From: an uncultured Spirochaetales bacterium
GTDB taxonomy: Bacteria; Spirochaetota; Spirochaetia; Sphaerochaetales; Sphaerochaetaceae
Assembly: GCA_949295505.1 (NCBI GenBank)
Contig: CASFLH010000022.1
Span: 1 to 40,573, forward strand
Direction: 5' to 3'
DNA: 40,573 nt
Below the pieces are notes generated by a model that did no database searches, was not told the DNA's origin, and saw nothing but the letters and a program-made list of their open reading frames with translations. Numbering within the stretch: position 1 is the stretch's first letter; each line of letters opens with the position of its first letter. The translations under genes and the position numbers were made by a program. Below are positions 23,417 to 31,673 of this stretch, one piece after another.

Positions 23417-24325
23417 ATGAAACGGTTTTTTATCCCTTTTATTTTCACAATAGCAGTAATCTGCAGCTGCACAGGACATCCTGCCGACAAGTCTTATCTA
23501 AGCGTTGTGAGCAACATCTCAGGCATCAGGACGGAAAGCACATTGCCAGAAGGAGATCCTTCAATCGGGCTTCTGATACGGTTCGGCAATACACCGGACA
23601 GCGGAATCGAACATTACGACGAGAATACCTTCTATGTCTTCTTCCTCACAGAAGCTGCCGCAGATCCCGATGGGAACGCATATAACTATGTGGTATATGT
23701 TCCGGAGATTGTCAAAAGCGAATATCTATCAGGGAATGGAAGTACTGAGAGACACGCCGAGAATCCTTTCCGCTGGTATCTCGAGGAATATCTTGGGATC
23801 AATGCGGATACCGCAGCGAAGAACCCTGACTGGATGCTGGAACTTCTGATAATGCAGGCTGGGGAAAAACTTCCCTATCCTGATAAAGCCGATGTCAGTA
23901 ACACGTGGAAAGAGTATGCGTACTGGGACCTCCCGGAAGATGTGAGCTCCATCAGCAGTTCCTCCATTTCCGTGCTTATGGAAGACGGAACCAGAATTCC
24001 TTTCGAAGGGAAAATCAGCAATCTCTTCCTCAGCAGTCAGGCAGATGGGCCTTTCGCGGAAGCCGGTGGCAAGTATGCAGAGACAGTCACAAATGCCTTT
24101 TATATCACAAGGAATGGCAAAATGTTCTTTCCAACCATACTCACAACTGTCTATGAAACAGCAACCGGAAAGGAGAATGCTGGCGGAAACCCTTTCTGGA
24201 AATATCTGGAGACATACTTCGGCATTCCCCTCAGTAAAGTGCAATCAGAAGGCTTCCAGCTAGCCCTGAATGCAATCGCCGAGGCAGACGAACTGCCGCT
24301 GCCGGATCCATCAGATTATATATGA
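23417..24325 (+). CDS. Hypothetical lipoprotein with an internal duplication
   Basis: I do not recognise this 302-residue family. The N-terminus MKRFFIPFIFTIAVICSC is a lipoprotein-type signal with likely lipidation at C18 or C16. The mature protein contains two related halves. Residues 116-156 (NPFRWYLEEYLGI ... GEKLPYPD) and 258-298 (NPFWKYLETYFGI ... ADELPLPD) align over about 40 residues. Each follows a beta-rich segment ending in YVVYVPEIV or FFPTILTTV. It is probably a surface or periplasmic two-domain protein. It has no co-directional neighbours, and it meets the convergent metal ATPase with an 11-bp gap. Confidence 0.75.
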   Translation: MKRFFIPFIFTIAVICSCTGHPADKSYLSVVSNISGIRTESTLPEGDPSIGLLIRFGNTPDSGIEHYDENTFYVFFLTEAAADPDGNAYNYVVYVPEIVKSEYLSGNGSTERHAENPFRWYLEEYLGINADTAAKNPDWMLELLIMQAGEKLPYPDKADVSNTWKEYAYWDLPEDVSSISSSSISVLMEDGTRIPFEGKISNLFLSSQADGPFAEAGGKYAETVTNAFYITRNGKMFFPTILTTVYETATGKENAGGNPFWKYLETYFGIPLSKVQSEGFQLALNAIAEADELPLPDPSDYI

Positions 24326-24336
24326 GCGTCAGGCAT

Positions 24337-26199
24337 TCAAAATCTCCTGTCATAAAGCAGCGCCGCTATAAGGACCACGAATACAGACCCCGCATTGTGC
24401 ACAAGTGCGCCTGTCGTCGGCGTAAGCAATCCCATCAATGATAATATGATGGCTATTGTATTAATACAGAGAGAAAGAGAGATACTGAGCCGGATTGTAT
24501 TCACAGTAGCGTTGGAAAGCTTCTTAAGATAGGGAATTTTCCGAATATCATCACCCATGAGGGAGACATCGGCTGCCTCGTTCGCGATATCACTGCCCAT
24601 CACCCCCATCGCAATACCAGTGTCGGCAGTCCTGAGAGCCGGAGCATCGTTGACGCCATCGCCTATCATTGCAACAACATGCCCATTCTTCTGCAGGTCG
24701 GATATCGCCTTGACTTTCTGCGAAGGCAGAAGCTCCGCATACACATCCGCAATCCCTAGTTTCGCTGCCATATAGCCCGCCGCACGACTGTTGTCACCGG
24801 TAAGCAGAACACTTTGCACCTTCATTCCAGAAAGATAATGGATTACATCAGCGGCCTCAGCCCTGAGTTCATCAGAGAATCCTATGAGGCCGGCTACGAC
24901 TCCATTGAAAGCGACTATGATAATGGCCTTCCCTTCATCACTAAGCCGTTTTATCCCCACCTCCGCAGGATTCAGAGAGATGCCGTGCTCTTCCATCAGA
25001 CGCCTGTTTCCACAGAGGACATCAGACTTGCCTATGACAGCCTTTATCCCCTTCCCTGTTTCCATGGAAAAGGAATCTGGATCCGCATTTTCAAGCCCAA
25101 GAGACGAGACATACACCATCAGAGCCTTGGCAAGAGGATGCTCGCTGCGTTTTTCTGCTGCTGACACCGTCCGTAGGAACTCTCTCTCACTGTAAGCCGT
25201 ATCAAGTATGATGACATCAGAGACAGCTGGCTTGCCATACGTAAGCGTTCCGGTCTTATCAAACGCGATGGTATCGACCCTGCCCATTTTCTCAAGAGCC
25301 TCACCTGATTTGATAATCACGCCATTCTTCGTTGCCTGGCCTATTGCAGCCATTATTGCTGTCGGTGTCGCCAGCACAAGCGCACAGGGACAGAAGACGA
25401 CAAGAATAGTCACGCCCTTCACGACATCCCCTGTGAACATATACGCGAGAACCGCAATAAGCAGGGCAACCGGCACCAGCCAGCTGGCCCACCTGTCAGC
25501 AATCCGCTGGATCGGAGCCTTCTTCTCATCGGCTTTCTGCATGAGTCTTATGAGCTGCTCAAGCGAGCTATCCTTGCCCACCTTCGATGCTTTTATATCA
25601 ACGGAGCCATATAAATTCATGGTCCCGGAGAAGATCTCATCACCAACACCTTTGTCAATCGGCAGCGATTCCCCTGTCATGACGCTCTGGTCTACGGATG
25701 TCATGCCGGAGATTATCACACCATCGACAGGCACCCTCTCACCAGGAAGAATACGGATAATATCATCTACGCGGACAGCTTCCAACGGAACCTGCTTTTC
25801 CTGTGCGCCACATATGCATCTTGCAGTATCCGGGACAAGACTTATAAGATTCCTGAGCCCTTTCCTGGCTCTCTCCGTCGTCTTGTCTTCAAGGATTGCG
25901 CCAATGGCCATGATGAAAGCGACTTCTCCTGCAGCAAAAAGATCTCCGATAGCAATAGCCGCAATCATCGCAATTGAAATAAGCAATGCAGAAGATATCT
26001 TTGCAATACCTTTGTTATATATAATCCGCCATAAAGCAAGGTAAACAAGCGGGATACCGCATATGATGACGGCAACCCATGCCGGATCAATCGGCATTTC
26101 AATATCTGAAATCGACAGATAAAGGCTCAGGAGGAGGAACAGACCTCCTGTTATTGTCATCGGAATCCCCGCAAGAAAATCATTTATCTTCCTGATCAT
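24337..26199 (-). CDS. P1B-type heavy-metal-translocating ATPase
   Basis: The 620-residue P-type ATPase has the dephosphorylation loop TGES (175-178), the metal-binding CPC in membrane helix 6 (270-272), the phosphorylation site DKTGT (314-318) and the hinge MIGDGVNDAP. It lacks an N-terminal CxxC metal-binding domain. The last membrane segment carries HNAGS, which does not match the standard copper or zinc signatures, so the metal is uncertain (Zn/Cd/Co-type export is the nearest guess). The ATG at 26199 follows GGAGGG; the open frame upstream runs into the divergent gene. It is divergent from a TetR regulator that probably controls it. Confidence 0.92.
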   Translation of the reverse strand: MIRKINDFLAGIPMTITGGLFLLLSLYLSISDIEMPIDPAWVAVIICGIPLVYLALWRIIYNKGIAKISSALLISIAMIAAIAIGDLFAAGEVAFIMAIGAILEDKTTERARKGLRNLISLVPDTARCICGAQEKQVPLEAVRVDDIIRILPGERVPVDGVIISGMTSVDQSVMTGESLPIDKGVGDEIFSGTMNLYGSVDIKASKVGKDSSLEQLIRLMQKADEKKAPIQRIADRWASWLVPVALLIAVLAYMFTGDVVKGVTILVVFCPCALVLATPTAIMAAIGQATKNGVIIKSGEALEKMGRVDTIAFDKTGTLTYGKPAVSDVIILDTAYSEREFLRTVSAAEKRSEHPLAKALMVYVSSLGLENADPDSFSMETGKGIKAVIGKSDVLCGNRRLMEEHGISLNPAEVGIKRLSDEGKAIIIVAFNGVVAGLIGFSDELRAEAADVIHYLSGMKVQSVLLTGDNSRAAGYMAAKLGIADVYAELLPSQKVKAISDLQKNGHVVAMIGDGVNDAPALRTADTGIAMGVMGSDIANEAADVSLMGDDIRKIPYLKKLSNATVNTIRLSISLSLCINTIAIILSLMGLLTPTTGALVHNAGSVFVVLIAALLYDRRF

Positions 26200-26251
26200 T
26201 ATCCCTCCAGTCTTTGACACGATACGGACAAACGTTACAATCAATAATATC

Positions 26252-26263
26252 GAACATATGTTC
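26252..26263. promoter_or_regulatory. Perfect GAACATATGTTC palindrome upstream of the metal ATPase
   Basis: This 12-bp perfect palindrome lies inside the 17-bp spacer of a possible leftward promoter (TTTACA 26264-26269 on the minus strand, TATTGA at 26241-26246). On the plus strand it reads CGAACATATGTTC, close to the Gram-positive LexA box CGAACRNRYGTTYG. It could instead be the site of a metal sensor. Function is inferred from position. Confidence 0.45.
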
Positions 26264-26296
26264 TGTAAAGAATATCTGTCATTTCGGGATGAAATG

Positions 26297-26317
26297 AAAT
26301 GGCCAGTCTCGCCATTT
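26297..26317. promoter_or_regulatory. Candidate TetR operator dyad
   Basis: AAATGGC (26297-26303) and GCCATTT (26311-26317) are perfect 7-bp arms with a 7-bp spacer, 32 bp before the TetR start codon and next to a TAATAT -10-like element. The size and position are typical for autoregulation by a TetR-family dimer controlling both divergent genes. Confidence 0.55.
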
Positions 26318-26348
26318 AATATGTTAACGAACAAAAAAGGGGAAATGT

Positions 26349-26900
26349 ATGGATAGAAGACAGAGAAAAAGCCGGAAAGCAATATTCACCGCGTTCAATA
26401 CACTTCTGGCAGAAAAATCATATTCCTCTATCACCGTGCAGGAGATAATCAGTGAAGCAGATGTGGGAAGAACCACCTTCTATGCCCATTTCCCAACGAA
26501 GGACGATCTTCTCAAAGAGCTGTCAAATGAGATACTTGATCATGTATTCTCAACCTCTCTGGCTGATGAAGGAACACATGATTTCTCATCAGGACAAGTC
26601 AGCGTTGAGCGCATGATATCGCATATCCTCTATCACATCCGCGACAATAACATGAATATCTCAAGGATACTTTCAAGTGATTGTTCCATGATTTTCCTCA
26701 GGAGCTTCAGGGAGAGGTTCTCCCTCTACCTTGCAACGATTGTGGATGAGGCAGGCACCCTTCCCGTCCCTTGGAGCTATGCAGTTGACATGCTCTCAAG
26801 CGGACTGATCTCAACCATTGAATGGTGGGTAGCGGCAGGAATGAAGGAGAAACCGGAAACAGTTGCCTCATTCTTCTCGAAGGTATTCCTCCTGATATGA
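26349..26900 (+). CDS. TetR/AcrR-family transcriptional regulator
   Basis: A 183-residue protein with the N-terminal TetR helix-turn-helix: AIFTAFNTLLAEKSYSSITV at 11-30, then EIISEADVGRTTFYAHFPTK around 32-51. The C-terminal all-alpha domain (about 60-183) includes the TetR_C-like GLISTIEWWVAAGMKEKPE motif seen in many uncharacterised spirochaetal and firmicute regulators. Start at the ATG with GGGG upstream. It is divergent from the metal ATPase across a 149-bp gap with two palindromes, so it probably represses that gene and itself. Its ligand is unknown. Confidence 0.88.
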   Translation: MDRRQRKSRKAIFTAFNTLLAEKSYSSITVQEIISEADVGRTTFYAHFPTKDDLLKELSNEILDHVFSTSLADEGTHDFSSGQVSVERMISHILYHIRDNNMNISRILSSDCSMIFLRSFRERFSLYLATIVDEAGTLPVPWSYAVDMLSSGLISTIEWWVAAGMKEKPETVASFFSKVFLLI

Positions 26901-27016
26901 TTCCCTCATTACGATTATTGCGTCATTCATCGGAAAATCTGGCATTTTCTCAATGGCTGCTTTGACGCCTCAGCCGGAGCTTTGCATAGAGACGCGGGAT
27001 TGATAGCATTCTGATT

Positions 27017-27463
27017 ATGAAGATATACGAAGCAACAGAAAGAAACAGCAATCTTATAGACAGCCTTCTTGAAGTATGGGAGTCCTCTGTCAGAGCCACC
27101 CACCTTTTTCTTTCAGAATCTGAGATCCTCAGGATAAAGAAGTTTGTGCCAGAAGCTTTAACAGGCGTAAAACACCTTATCATAGCGGAAAATGATACAG
27201 ACTCTCCTGTTGCATTCATGGGAATACAGGAAGGCTCTCTTGAGATGCTCTTCATACGGCCGGAGGAACGCGGCAAAGGACTGGGGAGAACGTTTATGGA
27301 AATGGGTGTCAGAGAATACTCATTAAACACCCTCGCTGTAAACGAGCAGAATCCCCAGGCCAAAGCCTTCTATGAGCATATGGGTTTCTCTGTCTTCAAG
27401 CGTACGGAACAGGACGAACAAGGTAATCCATATCCGCTGCTGTACATGAAAAGAAACTTCTGA
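27017..27463 (+). CDS. GNAT-family N-acetyltransferase
   Basis: A 148-residue GNAT acetyltransferase with the acetyl-CoA-binding motif A RPEERGKGLG at about 86-95 and the motif-B segment NPQAKAFYEHMGF near 115-127. Resemblance is to small-molecule GNATs of the YiaC/YjaB type; the substrate cannot be named. No Shine-Dalgarno precedes the ATG. A TAGCAT -10-like box ends 7 bp before it with TTGCAT 16 bp further up, so the mRNA may be leaderless. It converges on glnN with a strong hairpin between. Confidence 0.87.
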   Translation: MKIYEATERNSNLIDSLLEVWESSVRATHLFLSESEILRIKKFVPEALTGVKHLIIAENDTDSPVAFMGIQEGSLEMLFIRPEERGKGLGRTFMEMGVREYSLNTLAVNEQNPQAKAFYEHMGFSVFKRTEQDEQGNPYPLLYMKRNF

Positions 27464-27510
27464 ACATACTCATGCATTGATAAGCCATCATTCTCCGCAT
27501 TATGGTTCAT

Positions 27511-27537
27511 GCCGCAAGCAGATTTCCTGCTCGCGGC
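27511..27537. terminator. Bidirectional hairpin between acetyltransferase and glnN
   Basis: GCCGC-a-AGCAG pairs with CTGCT-c-GCGGC (ten pairs, one mismatch, 5-nt loop) in the 82-bp gap between convergent genes. There is no U-tract on either side, so it may block 3' exonucleases or need a factor for termination. Confidence 0.55.
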
Positions 27538-27545
27538 TGAGGTGA

Positions 27546-29621
27546 TCATACATAGAAAAGAATCTCTGAATATGTCGGTATCGGCCAGAAGGATTTATCC
27601 ACGATCTTCTCAAGTTCATCGCTGAGTTCCCTGGCGGATTTCATCGCGGGGATGACTCTGTCAGCTGCATAGAAAGCCGCTTTTTCTGTGTCGGAAGGCG
27701 TCTTGGCGATGCATTCATCCAGCTCGTCTATCCTCATAAGGAGGTCCGAACAAAGAGAACTCACCCTCATGCAAAGAGCCTTGTCAGCATCTGCCACTGT
27801 TCCTATGCCCTCTTTGACCTGCGCCGAGGAAGCCAATGAAGAGGAGAAACGCAGGGCAGATGGGAGAATCTGCCGCCTGAGCATTTCAATCATAGTCACA
27901 GCTTCTATGTGTATAGCCTTCTGATACTCATCAAGTGATATCTCGAGCCTGGATTCCATTTCTTCCTTCGTGTAGACCTTATGCCTCCTGAATAGAGCCA
28001 CGTTCTTGTCATCACAATAATGGATCAGCGCATCCGGAGTCCTTTTATAATCCGAAAGGCCTCTTCTCGCAGCTTCCGCCTCCCACTCCTTGCTGTATCC
28101 GTTTCCATTGAAGAGAATCCGTCTGTGCGCTCCAAGCTCTCTTTTTATCAGAATGTTCAGAGCTGCATTGAAGTCATCTACCCCTTCAAGCTCATCGCAG
28201 AATTCCCTCAGCACATCAGCTACTGCTGTGTTGAGCATCACGTTCGTGCAGGCGATATTGAAAGAGGAACCAGGCATCCTGAACTCAAACTTGTTGCCAG
28301 TGAACGCAAACGGACTTGTCCTGTTCCTGTCTGAATTGTCGCGTGCAAGCTTCGGGAGGACGCTTGACCCGATATCGAGGCGTGATGAAGAGACTTTGCC
28401 TTTGTATGGCTTGCTGTCGACAATCGATTCGATTACAGATTCAAGTTCATCGCCGACGAATATCGAGACAATTGCAGGAGGGGCCTCATTAGCTCCAAGC
28501 CTATGGTCATTTCCAGCACTTGCGACACTTATTCTCAGAAGATCCTGATATTCGTCCACGGCCTTTATGACAGCAGTCAGGAAAAGCATGAACTGCGCAT
28601 TATCCTTCGGCGTTCTTCCCGGATCAAGAAGATTCTCGCCTTCATCCGTACTGAGCGCCCAGTTGTTATGTTTCCCGGATCCGTTTATGCCCTCGAATGG
28701 CTTCTCATGCAGGAGGCAAGCAAAGCCATGCCTCTCTGCAACCTTCTTCATCATCTCCATCGTAAGCTGATTCGCATCGGTCGCCTTATTGGCATTATCG
28801 AAAATCGGGGCCATCTCATGCTGACAGGGGGCGACTTCATTGTGTTCTGTCTTGGCAGTTATACCAAGTTTCCAAAGCTCCTCATCAAGATCAGCCATGA
28901 ATGCCTTCACTCCTGGCCTTATCGAACCAAAATAATGATCCTCCATCTCCTGCCCCTTGGCTGCCGGGGCACCGAGAAGAGTCCGTCCCGTCAGACGGAG
29001 GTCGAGGCGTCTGGCATAGTCTTTCCTGTCGATGAGGAAATACTCCTGCTCCGCTCCGATAGTGGCATTGACCCTCTTTACATGCTTGCCGAAGAGAGCG
29101 AGAGCCCTCACTGCCTCGCTGCTTATCGCATCCATGCTTCTGAGAAGAGGTGTCTTCTTGTCGAGAATCTGTCCGGTATAAGAACAGAAAGCCGTGGGAA
29201 TGCAGAGGGTATCATCCTTTATGAATGCATAGCTTGTGGGATCCCATGCGGTGTATCCACGGGCCTCAAAAGTAGCCCTGAGCCCTCCAGAAGGGAAGCT
29301 GGAGGCATCCGGCTCTCCTTTTGTGAGTTCCTTACCGGAAAAATCCATTATGACACATCCATTCTTGTCGACAGTCAGGAAGCTATCATGTTTTTCCGCA
29401 GTTATTCCCGTCATCGGCTGGAACCAATGGGTAAAATGCGTCGCGCCTTTGCTGACCGCCCACTCTTTCATCGCAGCGGCAACGATATCAGCGACATCCT
29501 CATCAAGGGCCTTGCCTTCAATCATGGTATTCTGAAGTGACTGATATACCTTTTTCGGTAGCATTTCTCTCATTATATGGTCATTGAAGACCATAGAACC
29601 AAACATTTCAGGTACGTTCAT
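27546..29621 (-). CDS. glnN: Glutamine synthetase type III
   Basis: The 691-residue enzyme matches GSIII, the long dodecameric form that makes glutamine from glutamate, ammonia and ATP. Landmarks are THWFQPMTG near 61-69, a Glu-containing active-site segment IGAEQEYFLID near 193-203, TEHNEVAPCQHEMAPIF near 259-275, and GINGSGKHNNWALST with VASAGNDHRLGANEAPPA in the middle. The ATG at 29621 follows AGGAGGG. It is the third gene of glnA-ANTAR-glnN, nine bp after the ANTAR gene, and so shares the regulated glnA leader. A second, unrelated glutamine synthetase in the same operon suggests different conditions or subcomplexes. Confidence 0.97.
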   Translation of the reverse strand: MNVPEMFGSMVFNDHIMREMLPKKVYQSLQNTMIEGKALDEDVADIVAAAMKEWAVSKGATHFTHWFQPMTGITAEKHDSFLTVDKNGCVIMDFSGKELTKGEPDASSFPSGGLRATFEARGYTAWDPTSYAFIKDDTLCIPTAFCSYTGQILDKKTPLLRSMDAISSEAVRALALFGKHVKRVNATIGAEQEYFLIDRKDYARRLDLRLTGRTLLGAPAAKGQEMEDHYFGSIRPGVKAFMADLDEELWKLGITAKTEHNEVAPCQHEMAPIFDNANKATDANQLTMEMMKKVAERHGFACLLHEKPFEGINGSGKHNNWALSTDEGENLLDPGRTPKDNAQFMLFLTAVIKAVDEYQDLLRISVASAGNDHRLGANEAPPAIVSIFVGDELESVIESIVDSKPYKGKVSSSRLDIGSSVLPKLARDNSDRNRTSPFAFTGNKFEFRMPGSSFNIACTNVMLNTAVADVLREFCDELEGVDDFNAALNILIKRELGAHRRILFNGNGYSKEWEAEAARRGLSDYKRTPDALIHYCDDKNVALFRRHKVYTKEEMESRLEISLDEYQKAIHIEAVTMIEMLRRQILPSALRFSSSLASSAQVKEGIGTVADADKALCMRVSSLCSDLLMRIDELDECIAKTPSDTEKAAFYAADRVIPAMKSARELSDELEKIVDKSFWPIPTYSEILFYV

Positions 29622-29630
29622 GTATCCCTC

Positions 29631-30182
29631 CTATGACAATTCCCTGACTATGCTCATTGCTGCATCCGCAAGGCTTATGCGGCAATCCATCGCCTTTCTC
29701 TCTATATAACAATGAGCTTCTTCCTCGCTCATTCCTCTTCTTCCCGCAAGAAGGCACTTGGCCTCTGTCAGCAGCTTCTCATTCCGGAGACGATCAAGAA
29801 GCTTCCTGTTCCTTTCATCAGCCTTCCTGATTTTCTCCCTAGCGACGCTGATTGCATTAAGTACGGCCGCAAGGCTATCCCTGTTCGCAGCACCCACATA
29901 CACACCATACTTGCGCATTACCAGGGCAACATGGCTGGCAAGCTCATCAGGCACGATGAGCACCGTATCTACATCCTGAGAAGCCGCGAATACGGAAACA
30001 TTCTTCGCTGTGCTTCCAGGCAGCATCGCATCCACAATGACAAGCGAAAGCTGGAGATCAAGGATTTTCATCCTTGCCTCCTTCTCATTCTCAGCCCTGA
30101 TAAACGCATATCCGCCAAGGCAGAGAAGCTTTCTTATCTCATCGCACCGGGAATGCTCTGCGACCAAAAGCACCATTTCCAT
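29631..30182 (-). CDS. ANTAR-domain antitermination regulator with a degenerate receiver
   Basis: A 183-residue RNA-binding regulator. Residues 1-110 are receiver-like. A candidate phosphoacceptor D51 sits in LVIVDAMLPG, but the usual acidic pair is replaced near E9 and the conserved Lys is missing after VLIVPDE, so phosphorylation is doubtful. A coiled coil (about 112-137) leads into the ANTAR domain (126-181) with LLTEAKCLLAGRRGMSEEEA and the conserved second helix through LADAAMSIV. ANTAR proteins stabilise hexaloop hairpins in leader RNAs and prevent termination. Encoded between the two glutamine synthetases, it is the likely regulator of the three leaders at 31497-31538, 31674-31720 and 38281-38327. 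Confidence 0.9.
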   Translation of the reverse strand: MEMVLLVAEHSRCDEIRKLLCLGGYAFIRAENEKEARMKILDLQLSLVIVDAMLPGSTAKNVSVFAASQDVDTVLIVPDELASHVALVMRKYGVYVGAANRDSLAAVLNAISVAREKIRKADERNRKLLDRLRNEKLLTEAKCLLAGRRGMSEEEAHCYIERKAMDCRISLADAAMSIVRELS

Positions 30183-30191
30183 AAAAGCTCC

Positions 30192-31478
30192 CTATATGAA
30201 TCTGAAATACCGGCGGATAAGATAGTCATGGTCCTTGCCGCATCTTTCATATTCATCCGCTTCACAAGCCCTGTCGTTCAGGTAGCCTTCAACGATCCTT
30301 TCCGGGATCACGCGATGGACAAAAGAACTCTTACGTGTCTCATCAACCGCCTCGGAAAGGCTCTGCGGAAGCCTCTCCGAAAGCGGTGATGAAAGCATAT
30401 CCCCTGCTGCTTCCGGTTCTGGTTCAAGTCTGTCTGCAACACCCTCAAAGCCTGCAGAAAGAAGAAGGGAAATAAGGAGGTATGGATTTGCAGCAGGATC
30501 AGGGCTACGGACTTCCATACGGCAATCATGCCCCTCTGCATATGGTATTCTGACAAGAGTAGATCTGTTCTGGTGACTCCAGGAAATAGTCGAAGGGGCC
30601 TCGAATTGTCCGAGCCTTTCATAGGATGACACAAGAGGATTCGAAAATGATGAGATCTCCCTCATCCTCCGGAGTATTCCCGCCATGAAGGAAGAAGCCT
30701 TCGCGTCTTTCTTACTGAACAGGTTCTCGCCGTTCTCATAGAGTGAGAGGTTGATATGCAGACCGCTGCCGCTTTCATCAGGAAAAGGCTTTGGCAGGAA
30801 GGAAGCGAAGAGCCCATGCTGCTGTGCAATTGCCTTCACGGCAGTTTTGAATGTCATCAGGTCATCTGCAGCCTTCAAAGGAGATGAGCAGCGGAAGTCT
30901 ATCTCATTCTGCCCTGGCCCATGCTCATGATGGCTTCTCTCAGGCTTAAGACCCATATTCTCCAGAGCGAAGCATATTTCGCGCCTTACATTCTCACCCC
31001 TGTCCAGAGGTGCCATATCGAAATATCCAGCCTCATCAAAGGGAACTAATGTCGGCAAACCTTTCTCATCAGTCTGGAAAAGATAGAACTCACATTCAGG
31101 TCCGACAAGGAAGGAATATCCTGATTTGCCGCTTTTCCTTTCTATTTCCGAAAGGAGATACCTCCCATCGCCTTCAAATGGTCTCCTGTCGGGATATGTG
31201 ATATAGCAATAGAATCTTGCAACGCCCCTGTCAGATGGGCGCCATGGAAGAACGGAGAATGTATCCAGATCCGGAAAGAGAAGCAGATCGGACTCATTTA
31301 TATTCAGAAAACCCTTTATGGCCGAAGCATCAAAGGAAACACCATGTGTTACCGCATGCTCAAGCTCATCGGCCATTATGGCGATATTCTTCTGCCTCCC
31401 GGAGATGTCACAGAAAGCCAGACGGATGAATTTTATCTCATATTCCGCTAACAGCTCCCTGATATCCTTTACATCCAT
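30192..31478 (-). CDS. glnA: Glutamine synthetase type I
   Basis: A 428-residue GSI enzyme of the short alpha type. Landmarks are FDASAIKGF near 49-57, the metal/substrate segments VGPECEFYLF and HHEHGPGQNEIDFR, GSGLHINLSL and the ATP/glutamate site NRSTLVRIPYAEGH. The usual adenylylation loop of long GSI forms is not apparent, so control is probably transcriptional or by feedback. The ATG at 31478 follows GGGAGGG; an earlier in-frame ATG at 31490 would overlap that site. The gene lies directly behind the terminator/hexaloop leader and heads the glnA-ANTAR-glnN operon. Confidence 0.95.
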   Translation of the reverse strand: MDVKDIRELLAEYEIKFIRLAFCDISGRQKNIAIMADELEHAVTHGVSFDASAIKGFLNINESDLLLFPDLDTFSVLPWRPSDRGVARFYCYITYPDRRPFEGDGRYLLSEIERKSGKSGYSFLVGPECEFYLFQTDEKGLPTLVPFDEAGYFDMAPLDRGENVRREICFALENMGLKPERSHHEHGPGQNEIDFRCSSPLKAADDLMTFKTAVKAIAQQHGLFASFLPKPFPDESGSGLHINLSLYENGENLFSKKDAKASSFMAGILRRMREISSFSNPLVSSYERLGQFEAPSTISWSHQNRSTLVRIPYAEGHDCRMEVRSPDPAANPYLLISLLLSAGFEGVADRLEPEPEAAGDMLSSPLSERLPQSLSEAVDETRKSSFVHRVIPERIVEGYLNDRACEADEYERCGKDHDYLIRRYFRFI

Positions 31479-31496
31479 AATCCCTCCCATTAACTG

Positions 31497-31530
31497 AAAA
31501 AGCGCCGCAGATACTCCAAATCTGCAGCGC
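31497..31530 (-). terminator. Intrinsic terminator in the glnA leader
   Basis: On the minus strand GCGC-U-GCAGAU pairs with AUCUGC-G-GCGC (eleven pairs including one G-U, 7-nt loop), followed by TTTTT. It ends a few bases before the glnA Shine-Dalgarno. No co-directional gene lies upstream, so it can only act on the glnA transcript itself, as an attenuator. Confidence 0.8.
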
Positions 31531-31538
31531 CTTTGCTG
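31525..31538 (-). promoter_or_regulatory. ANTAR-type hexaloop hairpin (glnA leader)
   Basis: On the minus strand CAGC-AAAGGC-GCTG forms a 4-bp stem with a six-base loop having A at position 1 and G at position 4, the loop rule of ANTAR targets. Its 3' half is the 5' arm of the terminator (31520-31530), so the two folds exclude each other. It begins about 6 nt from the predicted RNA start. Confidence 0.7.
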
Positions 31539-31549
31539 TTCATGGCAGA

Positions 31550-31579
31550 ATATTAGGGAATCCGGCGCAGAATAGTCAA
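31550..31579 (-). promoter_or_regulatory. glnA operon promoter
   Basis: Minus-strand TTGACT (31574-31579) and TAATAT (31550-31555) with an 18-bp spacer. The predicted start near 31543 gives a 65-nt leader. Confidence 0.65.
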
Positions 31580-31632
31580 GAGGTTTTATTCAATGTATCG
31601 TATTTTTATTCACACTATATCCATACACACAA

Positions 31633-31662
31633 TTGACAAGCACGAATAATATGTCGTAAAAG
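31633..31662 (+). promoter_or_regulatory. Glutamate synthase operon promoter
   Basis: Consensus TTGACA (31633-31638) and TAAAAG (31657-31662) with an 18-bp spacer. The predicted start near 31669 gives a 67-nt leader. It is divergent from the glnA promoter across about 54 bp. Confidence 0.65.
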
Positions 31663-31673
31663 TACCTCATCAG

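Noticed and set aside
28503..29540. 345-codon plus-strand frame opposite glnN
   Set aside because: It is antisense to a well-conserved enzyme and has no recognisable domain; a consequence of codon bias in glnN.
31497..31530. Hairpin before glnA as an ordinary terminator of a preceding gene
   Set aside because: No gene on the same strand lies upstream; the neighbouring operon is divergent, so the structure must belong to the glnA leader.
31539..31556. A second ANTAR hairpin (P1) upstream of the glnA hexaloop
   Set aside because: CTG/CAG can pair but leaves a seven-base loop without the A1/G4 pattern and overlaps the predicted promoter.
31540..31580. Sigma54 promoter for glnA
   Set aside because: No TGGCAC-N5-TTGC-type element is visible; a sigma70 -35/-10 pair is present instead.
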